5,384 nt of DNA, taken from Bacteroidota bacterium (GTDB lineage: Bacteria > Bacteroidota > Bacteroidia > Flavobacteriales_D > Crocinitomicaceae). The notes below the pieces were generated by a model that was given only the letters and a program-made list of their open reading frames with translations, made no database searches and was not told where the DNA came from. This document shows positions 1-5,384 of this stretch, piece by piece (position 1 is the stretch's first letter; each line of letters begins with the position of its first letter). The DNA lies in NCBI GenBank assembly GCA_016866415.1, contig VGML01000152.1:1-5384 (forward strand), in the 5' to 3' direction. Both the position numbers and the translations under genes were made by a program.

Positions 1-318
1 TACTTTATCATTAGCATAATTGATGATTGCTGGTAAAGAATCTTTTGACGGAATATTTATGTAATAAAGAAACAAGGAACCATTCAATGGACCCAAATCT
101 ATTTGTTGCATGCAAAAATTGAACTTTTGAAAGATGCATGGTTTGTAATTGTAAATTTCAGCCAATTTCAACTCATACGGACAATCAATCGACACTTTTC
201 TATAGCTATGTTCTGGAAATTCAGTCTTTAAATAGGTTGGGGGTTTCGGAACAGGATTGTCATTTTTACAAGCACAAAACACAATTGATATTGAGATAAT
301 AGTAAGAATTTTACTCAT
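1..318 (-). CDS. gldD: Gliding motility lipoprotein GldD (N-terminal part, cut by window edge)
   Basis: Reading from the ATG at 318 down to base 1 gives 106 open codons with no stop, so the C-terminal part lies outside the window (family members are roughly 190 residues). The protein starts MSKILTIISISIVFCAC: a short basic start, a hydrophobic stretch, then Cys17 after F-C-A. This looks like a lipoprotein signal peptide with Cys17 as the lipidated residue. Next comes a PVPKPPTYLKTEFP segment, which matches the PKP-x-x-YLRLEYP signature I remember for GldD, and a DCPYEL motif at about 45-50. GldD is a lipoprotein needed for gliding in Flavobacterium; gld mutants are also linked to type IX secretion defects. 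Its exact biochemical role is not known to me. The start lies inside the end of gldE (8-nt overlap, ATGAGTAA), which suggests translational coupling. There is no clear Shine-Dalgarno site. The identification rests on the motif and on the gldE neighbour. Confidence 0.85.
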   Translation of the reverse strand, partial: MSKILTIISISIVFCACKNDNPVPKPPTYLKTEFPEHSYRKVSIDCPYELKLAEIYNYKPCIFQKFNFCMQQIDLGPLNGSLFLYYINIPSKDSLPAIINYANDKV

Positions 319-1645
319 GTTCTTGCATTTTAATAACCTTCACGTTACGGATCCGTTTCTTATCAGATGAAACAACAATCAATTTGTAATTCGAAATAGT
401 AATAAACTCGTTGTTCTTTAAGATTCGACCAGCTTGCTCAATAATCAGTCCTCCCAAAGTTTCAGCATCACCTTTAACTGATTCAAAATCAGAACCATCT
501 GTTTCTACTATTTTATAAAAATCATTTAAAGAAGTTCTTCCCTCAAAATTAAACATATTCTCATCTAATTTAACAAATGGAATTTCGTTTTCATCAAATT
601 CATCAGTGATTTCACCGACAATCTCCTCTAATATATCCTCCAAAGTTACGATTCCGCTGGCACCTCCATATTCATCGACAACGATCGCCATGTGCATCTT
701 CATTTTACGAAATTCTTGAAGCAAATCATTTATTTTTTTGTTTTCAGGAATAAAAAATGGTTTTCTCAAAACAATTTTCCAATCAAAATCTTCCGATTTA
801 TCTAAGTATGGGAGTAAATCCTTTATGTATAAAAAACCGATTACATTATCTTGTGAGTCACTAAAGACTGGAATTCTCGAATATCCTGCTTCCAAAATAA
901 AATCAAGAACTTCTTTAATATTTAATTCTGCATCTATTGCCTCCACTTCAACTCGAGGAGTCATTATTTGACAGGCTTCGGTCTTTCCAAAACGCACAAT
1001 TCCTTCCAAAATTTTATGGTCTTCTTCGGAATCCGAATCTTCTTTGGTAAGAGCTAAAGCTTGTTCCAATTCATCGGTTGTAACTTGCACTGAACTTTTG
1101 GTGATCTTTTGAATAAAAAACGACCCTTTAACCAACACAAACTTTATCCACGAAACGGGTGGTGTTGTACGGAAAATATTCAAAGGATAAGCTACCCAAT
1201 TAACTACTTTTAAAGAATTTCTGGTCGCGAAAATTTTTGGAATCACTTCACCTGTCAGTAAGATTAGAAAAGTGATTCCGACAACTTCTAATAAAAAGCG
1301 TGTTAATTCGGTTCCGGGTTTTGTTGGAATGAGTTGATCCATGATAAATGTTGATAGAATTACTACCCCTACATTAACGAAATTATGAATAATAAGAAGC
1401 GTTGCTAAAAGTTCCTTGGGCTTTGAAATCAACTCTAAAATCATCTTTGCTTTGGGCGTATTTTCTTTTTTAAGTGAATCAGTTTCAGCTGGTTTCAAAG
1501 AGAAGAATGCAGATTCTGAACCTGACATAAGCGCCGCTAAAAACAATAGAACAAGCACAAGAAGTAAATAAAGTATCGTAGATGAAGTAAAGCCGAATTC
1601 AACGACTTGATATAAATTTTGACTGGAAGGATCGGAACTATTCAT
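311..1645 (-). CDS. gldE: Gliding motility-associated protein GldE (CNNM/DUF21 + CBS pair + CorC/HlyC domain)
   Basis: This complete 444-residue membrane protein has the three-part layout of the CNNM/CorC (HlyC) family. The N-terminal DUF21 membrane domain spans about 22-190, with hydrophobic segments near 23-40, 79-100 and 116-132, the SGSESAFFSL motif at 41-50 and GEVIPK at 132-137. Two CBS domains follow, at about 225-285 (IMTPR at 227-231) and 290-350 (DEYGGASGIVTLEDILEEIVG at 324-344). A CorC/HlyC C-terminal domain lies at about 355-440. CNNM/CorC relatives are linked to Mg2+/Co2+ transport, and CBS pairs often bind adenine nucleotides. GldE itself is known for a role in gliding in Flavobacterium, probably supporting GldD; transport by GldE is inference. 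It starts 5 nt after the ssb stop and overlaps gldD by 8 nt, so it is almost certainly in the same transcript. The gldD neighbour is what favours GldE over a generic CorC-like exporter. Confidence 0.93.
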   Translation of the reverse strand: MNSSDPSSQNLYQVVEFGFTSSTILYLLLVLVLLFLAALMSGSESAFFSLKPAETDSLKKENTPKAKMILELISKPKELLATLLIIHNFVNVGVVILSTFIMDQLIPTKPGTELTRFLLEVVGITFLILLTGEVIPKIFATRNSLKVVNWVAYPLNIFRTTPPVSWIKFVLVKGSFFIQKITKSSVQVTTDELEQALALTKEDSDSEEDHKILEGIVRFGKTEACQIMTPRVEVEAIDAELNIKEVLDFILEAGYSRIPVFSDSQDNVIGFLYIKDLLPYLDKSEDFDWKIVLRKPFFIPENKKINDLLQEFRKMKMHMAIVVDEYGGASGIVTLEDILEEIVGEITDEFDENEIPFVKLDENMFNFEGRTSLNDFYKIVETDGSDFESVKGDAETLGGLIIEQAGRILKNNEFITISNYKLIVVSSDKKRIRNVKVIKMQEHE

Positions 1646-1650
1646 TCGAC

Positions 1651-2088
1651 TTAAAATGGAACGTTATCATCCGATGATGCTGATAAATCCGGCATAGATG
1701 AAGGACTTAATGGTTTTCCTTCAGTTGAGTAAGAAGAAGGTCGCTCTCCATCTGGTCTTGAAAGAATGGTGAGTTCATCACCTACAACTTCGGTTGCATA
1801 ACGATTATTCCCATCCTTATCTTGCCAAGAACGCTTTTTCAATTTACCTTCAACATAAACTTTAGTTCCTTTTCGGATATATTTTTCTGCAACCTCAGCC
1901 AATCCTCTCCAAAGAACAATGTCGTGCCAATCCGTTATTTCTCTTTTCTCACCCGTGTTTTTATCAGTAAAAATCTCAGAGGTCGCTAGAGGAAAAGAAG
2001 CGATTACAGCTCCATTGTCTAACCTCTTGATTTCTGGGTCTTTACCAAGATTTCCAATTAGAATTACTTTGTTGACACTGCCATTCAT
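1651..2088 (-). CDS. ssb: Single-stranded DNA-binding protein
   Basis: This 145-residue SSB binds single-stranded DNA during replication, recombination and repair, and recruits partner proteins through its C-terminal tip. The OB fold covers about 1-110: NKVILIGNLGKDPE at 6-19, TDWHDIVLW at 52-60, the KGTKVYVEG strand at 73-81 and the KRSWQDKDG segment at 85-93. Trp54, Trp60 and Trp88 fall where E. coli SSB has base-stacking aromatic residues (Trp54, Phe60, Trp88), and Phe40 stands in for Trp40. A Ser/Pro-rich linker of about 30 residues follows, then the acidic tip DDNVPF, which matches the DDDIPF class of partner-binding tails. The linker is shorter than in E. coli (178 residues in total). 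The first Met gives the usual start just before NKVILIG. The gene begins 35 nt after topA and ends 5 nt before gldE. No Shine-Dalgarno site is visible; a TACCTTTG box lies only 4 nt upstream of the ATG. Confidence 0.97.
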   Translation of the reverse strand: MNGSVNKVILIGNLGKDPEIKRLDNGAVIASFPLATSEIFTDKNTGEKREITDWHDIVLWRGLAEVAEKYIRKGTKVYVEGKLKKRSWQDKDGNNRYATEVVGDELTILSRPDGERPSSYSTEGKPLSPSSMPDLSASSDDNVPF

Positions 2089-2092
2089 AATA

Positions 2093-2100
2093 CAAAGGTA
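2093..2100 (-). promoter_or_regulatory. Possible -7 promoter box just upstream of ssb
   Basis: On the minus strand the topA-ssb gap contains TACCTTTG, an exact fit to the Bacteroidota -7 consensus TAnnTTTG, 4 nt before the ssb ATG. If used, transcription would start at or within a few bases of the start codon, giving a leaderless or nearly leaderless ssb mRNA. Against it, no TTG or TTTG -33 element is seen 17-23 nt further upstream, and the same 8-base pattern also occurs by chance inside gldE. The box is therefore a candidate second promoter for ssb-gldE-gldD, not an established one. Confidence 0.35.
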
Positions 2101-2123
2101 TAAAAATAAGAAAATGGATAGAT

Positions 2124-4430
2124 TTATTTTCTTTTTGTGGATTTTTTCGTTCCTTGATTTTCAGCAATTTCCAAACATTCGGCTAAGGTTAATTCCTCTG
2201 GCCTCTTATCCTTTGGTAGTTTGAAATTGTTTTTTCCAATTTTCAAATAAGCTCCATATTTTCCGTTCAACAACTGAACATCTTCTCGTTCATCAAAGGA
2301 TTTTATCAAATTATTCGCTGCTGCAGTCTGCTTTTCAATATACAACTCAAGCGCTCTATCAAACGAAATGGAGATGGGATCCTCGCCTTTTGGAATAGAA
2401 ACAAAGGTTTTTCCGACCTGTATGTACGGCCCAAATCTCCCTGTATTTGCTTTCACTTCAAGCCCATCAAGATTACCTAAAACTCGTGGTAATTTGAAAA
2501 GTTCAAGCGCTTCTTCCAAGGTTATCGATCCGATTGATTGACTTGGCTGTAATGACGCAAATAAAGCTTTCTCTCCATCTGCTTTCTCATCTCCAATTTG
2601 AATCATCGGTCCAAAGCGACCAATTCGAGCGATTACTTTTCTTCTTGAGGACGGATGAACCCCCAATTCACGCTCTCCTGTTGCTCGATCTGAATTTTCA
2701 AGCGTTGACTCAACATTTTCGTGAAAAGGCGAATAGAACGTATGCATCATCTTAGTCCATTCAATTTTTCCAGATGCAATTTCATCAAACTCCGCTTCAA
2801 CCTTCGCCGTGAAATTGTAATCCATGATTCGTTCAAAGTGAGTGTTTAAAAAATCAGTGACAACGATACCAATGTCAGTTGGCGAAAGTTTATTTTTGTC
2901 TCTACCTGTTGTTTCTGATTTGATTTCTTTCGAAATGGTATCCTTTTTCAAAGTCAAACTCACATAATTTCTCAACGCACCTTCACGTTCTTTTTTCTCC
3001 ACATAACCTCTTTTTTGAATAGTAGAAATAGTTGGAGCATATGTTGAAGGTCGGCCGATTCCCAATTCTTCGAGTTTCTTTACCAATGAAGCTTCAACAT
3101 AGCGAGCCGGTGGTCGTGTAAATCGTTCAACGGCTGTAATTGAGTCTACTGAAAGTTTTTCATTCAATTCAACAGCAGGAAGCAATCCTTCGATGTCGTC
3201 ATCTTCATTTTCGTCTGAACTTGACTCAATGTAAACTTTTAGAAATCCATCAAATTTGATAACTTCACCTTTTGCTGCGAAATGGTCTTGCGTTTTTAAA
3301 CCTCCAATTTTGATGGTAGTTCGCTCCAACTGTGCATCCGCCATTTGACTTGCAATTCCTCGTTTCCAAATCAAGTCATATAGTCTTTCTTCATCCCGAT
3401 CACCATCAATTTCAGAACGGTTAAAATCCGTTGGTCGGATGGCTTCGTGAGCTTCTTGTGCTCCTGCAGACTTCGTTGTATACTTTCTGATTTTCGAATA
3501 ATTCGGCCCGTAATTTTTTTCTATCGCATCTTTTGCCGCACTAATTGCTGTTTGAGAGAGATTTACTGAATCCGTTCTCATGTAGGTTATCAATCCTGAT
3601 TCGTACAAACGCTGAGCAACCGACATTGTCTTGGTGACAGAAAAACCTAATTTCAAACTGGCCTCTTGTTGTAGTGTAGATGTCGTGAAAGGCGCAGCTG
3701 GTGTTCGAGTGGCAGGTTTTGTTTGGATATCATCAACAAAAAAATCTGTTGTTTTGCACGCCTCCAATAAATTCTCCGCTTCTTTTTCATTTTCAAGTTG
3801 CTTGGAAAACTCGGTTTTTAAAACTCCTTTCGCAGATTTAAACTGACCATTTACGCGAAAAAACGGATTTGAATTAAACGCATCGATTTCTTTTTCACGT
3901 TCAACAATCAAACGAACGGCAACAGATTGAACTCTTCCAGCAGACAAACTCGGACGGACTTTTTTCCATAAAACCGGAGACAACTCAAAACCAACAATTC
4001 GGTCTAAAACGCGTCTAGCTTGTTGCGCATCAACCAATTCCTTATTAATTTTTCTAGGATTTTCAATTGCTTTTAAAATCGCTGACTTTGTAATTTCATT
4101 AAATGTAATTCGTTTGGTGTCTTTTTTCTTCAAATCAAGCGTCTCATACAAATGCCAAGAAATGGCTTCTCCTTCGCGGTCTTCATCGGTAGCGAGCCAT
4201 ACCACTTCGGCATCTTTCGCTAGTTTTTTCAGTTCGGAAACGACTTGTTTTTTATCTGAAGACACTTCATAATTTGGCAAAAAGTTATTCTCTAAATCAA
4301 TTGCAAGTCCCTTCTTTGCTAGATCTCTAACGTGACCAAAACTAGACTTAACCACAAAATCTTTTCCTAAATAACCTTCTATTGTTTTTGCCTTCGCAGG
4401 TGACTCAACGATAACCAAATTTTTCGCCAT
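2124..4430 (-). CDS. topA: DNA topoisomerase I (type IA), zinc-finger-free form
   Basis: TopA relaxes negatively supercoiled DNA by cutting one strand through a 5'-phosphotyrosine link. This 768-residue protein begins with a TOPRIM domain (about 1-115): Glu9 in IVESPAKAKTI and the metal-binding TDEDREGE motif at 81-88 (Asp82, Asp84, Glu86). The core follows, with QQARRVLDRIVGFELSP at 136-152, LSAGRVQSVAVRLI at 162-175, and the active-site LITYMRTDS at 280-288, where Tyr283 is the catalytic residue followed by Arg285. HEAIRPT at 328-334 and the GIGRPSTYAPTI segment at 457-468 complete the catalytic region. The C-terminal part has no Cys4 zinc fingers (the only cysteines are 225 and 752). It has three repeats at about 60-residue spacing instead: GRFGPMIQIG (604), GRFGPYIQVG (664) and GKYGAYLKIG (723), and ends in a Lys-rich tail. 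This is the topoisomerase C-terminal repeat type seen in Bacteroidota. It is the first gene of the minus-strand block, transcribed divergently from miaB. All catalytic residues are present. Confidence 0.98.
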   Translation of the reverse strand: MAKNLVIVESPAKAKTIEGYLGKDFVVKSSFGHVRDLAKKGLAIDLENNFLPNYEVSSDKKQVVSELKKLAKDAEVVWLATDEDREGEAISWHLYETLDLKKKDTKRITFNEITKSAILKAIENPRKINKELVDAQQARRVLDRIVGFELSPVLWKKVRPSLSAGRVQSVAVRLIVEREKEIDAFNSNPFFRVNGQFKSAKGVLKTEFSKQLENEKEAENLLEACKTTDFFVDDIQTKPATRTPAAPFTTSTLQQEASLKLGFSVTKTMSVAQRLYESGLITYMRTDSVNLSQTAISAAKDAIEKNYGPNYSKIRKYTTKSAGAQEAHEAIRPTDFNRSEIDGDRDEERLYDLIWKRGIASQMADAQLERTTIKIGGLKTQDHFAAKGEVIKFDGFLKVYIESSSDENEDDDIEGLLPAVELNEKLSVDSITAVERFTRPPARYVEASLVKKLEELGIGRPSTYAPTISTIQKRGYVEKKEREGALRNYVSLTLKKDTISKEIKSETTGRDKNKLSPTDIGIVVTDFLNTHFERIMDYNFTAKVEAEFDEIASGKIEWTKMMHTFYSPFHENVESTLENSDRATGERELGVHPSSRRKVIARIGRFGPMIQIGDEKADGEKALFASLQPSQSIGSITLEEALELFKLPRVLGNLDGLEVKANTGRFGPYIQVGKTFVSIPKGEDPISISFDRALELYIEKQTAAANNLIKSFDEREDVQLLNGKYGAYLKIGKNNFKLPKDKRPEELTLAECLEIAENQGTKKSTKRK

Positions 4431-4448
4431 ACTTGATTAATTTTTGGA

Positions 4449-4481
4449 CAAATGTAAAAGTAAAACTATTGAATCCACAAA
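4449..4481 (-). promoter_or_regulatory. Predicted housekeeping promoter of topA (-33/-7, Bacteroidota type)
   Basis: On the minus strand, TTTG (4478-4481) is followed after 21 nt by TACATTTG (4449-4456), fitting the TTG-N17-23-TAnnTTTG promoter of the Bacteroidota primary sigma factor. The -7 box ends 18 nt before the topA ATG at 4430, so the leader would be only about 10-13 nt. The stretch just before the ATG is A/T-rich with no Shine-Dalgarno site, which is usual in this phylum. It could drive the whole topA-ssb-gldE-gldD block. The prediction is by motif only. Confidence 0.65.
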
Positions 4482-4514
4482 TTGTTTTTTATGATTTTTT
4501 TACCCTCTATTTAA

Positions 4515-4529
4515 TTAACCTATGGTTAA
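4515..4529. promoter_or_regulatory. Perfect 15-bp palindrome in the topA/miaB divergent region, possible operator
   Basis: TTAACC (4515-4520), a 3-nt spacer TAT, and GGTTAA (4524-4529) form a perfect inverted repeat. It lies between the two divergent promoters, roughly 75-80 bp upstream of the predicted topA start of transcription and about 100 bp upstream of that of miaB. A dimeric regulator site is possible. The stem is too short and too far from any gene end to look like a terminator. No known regulator is recognised from this sequence. Confidence 0.35.
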
Positions 4530-4540
4530 GAATTTTAAAA

Positions 4541-4578
4541 ATTTTGAAATTTTCATTTTTGAATCATTTTGAAATTTT
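4541..4578. repeat. Pair of 13-bp direct repeats in AT-rich intergenic DNA
   Basis: ATTTTGAAATTTT occurs exactly at 4541-4553 and again at 4566-4578, a 25-bp step. The shorter ATTTTG core also appears at 4588 and 4615, where it overlaps the predicted -33 and -7 elements of miaB. The DNA around it is almost all A and T with several A/T tracts, so it may be intrinsically curved, or it may simply be low-complexity sequence. No function is assigned. Confidence 0.5.
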
Positions 4579-4589
4579 AACTATGTCAT

Positions 4590-4620
4590 TTTGTCACTCT
4601 TTTTGAATTTCGTAATTTTG
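4590..4620 (+). promoter_or_regulatory. Predicted housekeeping promoter of miaB (-33/-7, Bacteroidota type)
   Basis: TTTG (4590-4593) and TAATTTTG (4613-4620) are separated by 19 nt, a full match to the Bacteroidota TTTG/TAnnTTTG promoter. The -7 box ends 18 nt before the miaB ATG at 4639, the same distance as for topA on the other strand. The expected leader is about 10-13 nt and contains no Shine-Dalgarno site. The prediction is by motif only, but position and spacing are both ideal. Confidence 0.7.
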
Positions 4621-4638
4621 CATTCCTATTTTTATAAA

Positions 4639-5384
4639 ATGTCAATCGGTAATAAAGTAATTGAAGAAGCCAAACAAGGTGAAGCGACTATGGTTAGCAC
4701 CAACGAAAATTCAACAGGAAAAAAACTGTATCTGGAAAGCTATGGCTGTCAGATGAATTTTTCGGATAGTGAGGTCGTTGCTTCGATTATGTCGAGTGAA
4801 GGATATCATACGACGAGAAACATGGAAGAAGCTGATGTGATTTTAATAAATACCTGTTCCATTCGTGAAAATGCAGAAACACGTGTTCGCAATCGATTGA
4901 CTGACTTTAAAAAACGAAAAGAGGATAATCCTGAATTGGTTGTTGGAATTTTAGGCTGTATGGCTGAACGACTTAAAAAATCGTTATTAGAAGAAGAAAA
5001 ATTAGTTGATTTAGTTGCTGGACCAGACGCTTATCGCGATTTACCAAATTTGGTAGATGAAGTTGGAACTGGACAAAAAGCCGTAAACGTTTTACTTTCT
5101 CGTGATGAAACGTATGCCGACATTTCTCCTGTTCGCTTGGACCAAGGAGGTGTAACCGCATTCGTTACCATCATGCGTGGCTGCGATAACATGTGTTCGT
5201 TTTGTGTTGTTCCATTTACCAGAGGTCGTGAGCGATCTAGGGATCCGCAAACGATTGTTCAAGAATGTAGAGATTTATTCGAAAAAGGATACCGCGAAGT
5301 AACGCTTTTGGGGCAAAACGTCGATAGTTATCGTTGGAATATTTCATCGAAAGGAGAAATTAGAGACCCAAATCTTCCAACGAC
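4639..5384 (+). CDS. miaB: tRNA-2-methylthio-N6-dimethylallyladenosine synthase MiaB (N-terminal part, cut by window edge)
   Basis: MiaB is a radical SAM enzyme that adds a methylthio group to i6A at position 37 of tRNAs reading UNN codons, giving ms2i6A. The frame is open for 248 codons to the right edge; full proteins are about 440-480 residues. The N-terminal methylthiotransferase domain (about 29-150) holds the three cluster-binding cysteines: Cys37 in YGCQMN, Cys73 in NTCSIRENA and Cys107 in GCMAERLK. The radical SAM domain starts near 172 with [23 protein letters not shown], whose C-x3-C-x2-C is Cys182, Cys186 and Cys189. GQNVDSY at 225-231 is also typical of MiaB and separates it from MtaB and RimO. 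The TRAM domain lies outside the window. The ATG at 4639 is preferred over the Met at codon 18 because [10 protein letters not shown] (6-15) resembles the N-terminus I recall in other Bacteroidota MiaB proteins, and because it sits 18 nt after a good promoter box. It is divergent from topA. Confidence 0.96.
   Translation, partial: MSIGNKVIEEAKQGEATMVSTNENSTGKKLYLESYGCQMNFSDSEVVASIMSSEGYHTTRNMEEADVILINTCSIRENAETRVRNRLTDFKKRKEDNPELVVGILGCMAERLKKSLLEEEKLVDLVAGPDAYRDLPNLVDEVGTGQKAVNVLLSRDETYADISPVRLDQGGVTAFVTIMRGCDNMCSFCVVPFTRGRERSRDPQTIVQECRDLFEKGYREVTLLGQNVDSYRWNISSKGEIRDPNLPT

Noticed and set aside
544..648. Two further TAnnTTTG matches on the minus strand inside gldE (544-551 and 641-648)
   Set aside because: Both are deep in gldE coding sequence and more than 200 nt before the gldD start, so they are probably chance matches in AT-rich DNA. 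They show that the 8-base pattern alone is weak evidence.
738..971. 77-codon open frame on the plus strand inside gldE
   Set aside because: It is antisense to conserved CBS-domain coding sequence, has no promoter or start context, and gives a protein with no recognisable motif; it is a shadow of gldE.
311..1645. Reading this gene as a hemolysin or a CorC Mg2+/Co2+ exporter
   Set aside because: The domain layout is shared with those proteins, but the direct ssb and gldD neighbours are the hallmark of GldE. The hemolysin name is a historical family label.
1919..2224. 101-codon open frame on the plus strand across the start of ssb and the end of topA
   Set aside because: It is antisense to the conserved SSB OB fold and the TopA tail. 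The hydrophobic end comes from the Lys-rich tail and AT-rich gap read backwards.
2534..3846. Two short plus-strand open frames (2534-2755 and 3631-3846) inside topA
   Set aside because: They are antisense to well-conserved topoisomerase coding sequence and show no family resemblance.
4690..4692. Alternative miaB start at the internal ATG (codon 18)
   Set aside because: The upstream codons encode a family-like [10 protein letters not shown] segment, and the promoter spacing fits the ATG at 4639 better.
4973..5161. 62-codon minus-strand open frame inside miaB
   Set aside because: It is antisense to the MiaB N-terminal domain and has no own signals.
1..5384. Search for CRISPR arrays, insertion sequences, tRNA or rRNA genes, toxin-antitoxin or defence genes
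   Set aside because: About 96% of the window is accounted for by five conserved core genes, and the only longer gap (208 bp) holds promoters and short repeats. Nothing supports an accessory system here.

Overview
The window looks like chromosomal core sequence from a low-GC member of the Bacteroidota, most likely the Flavobacteriia. Four things point there. The gliding-motility gene pair gldE-gldD is present. The promoters are of the TTTG-N19/21-TAnnTTTG type used by the Bacteroidota primary sigma factor. Shine-Dalgarno sites are missing in front of the starts. The TopA carries C-terminal GRFGPYI-type repeats instead of zinc fingers. A genus cannot be named from this alone.

Layout, left to right. 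Positions 1-4430 are one tight block of four minus-strand genes, read right to left: topA (DNA topoisomerase I), ssb (single-strand DNA-binding protein), gldE (CNNM/CBS/CorC-type membrane protein) and gldD (gliding lipoprotein, cut by the left edge). The junctions are 35 nt between topA and ssb, 5 nt between ssb and gldE, and an 8-nt overlap between gldE and gldD, so co-transcription is likely. Positions 4431-4638 are a 208-bp AT-rich divergent intergenic region. It holds a good consensus promoter for each direction, a perfect 6-3-6 palindrome (TTAACCTATGGTTAA) and a 13-bp direct repeat. From 4639 to the right edge runs the plus-strand miaB gene (tRNA methylthiotransferase), cut after 248 codons.

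How the genes fit together. TopA and SSB both act on single-stranded or underwound DNA. GldE and GldD act at the cell envelope in gliding and, by family knowledge, in type IX secretion. The ssb-gldE-gldD order is a known Flavobacteriia arrangement. From memory the gene before ssb there is usually mutY, whereas here it is topA, so a housekeeping promoter upstream of topA may drive the gliding genes. MiaB is separate and divergently transcribed.

I found no mobile element, CRISPR array, RNA gene or defence system, and nothing I would call a new biological system. The points most worth a second look are the divergent regulatory region, the possible leaderless start of ssb, and the topA-ssb-gldE-gldD linkage.
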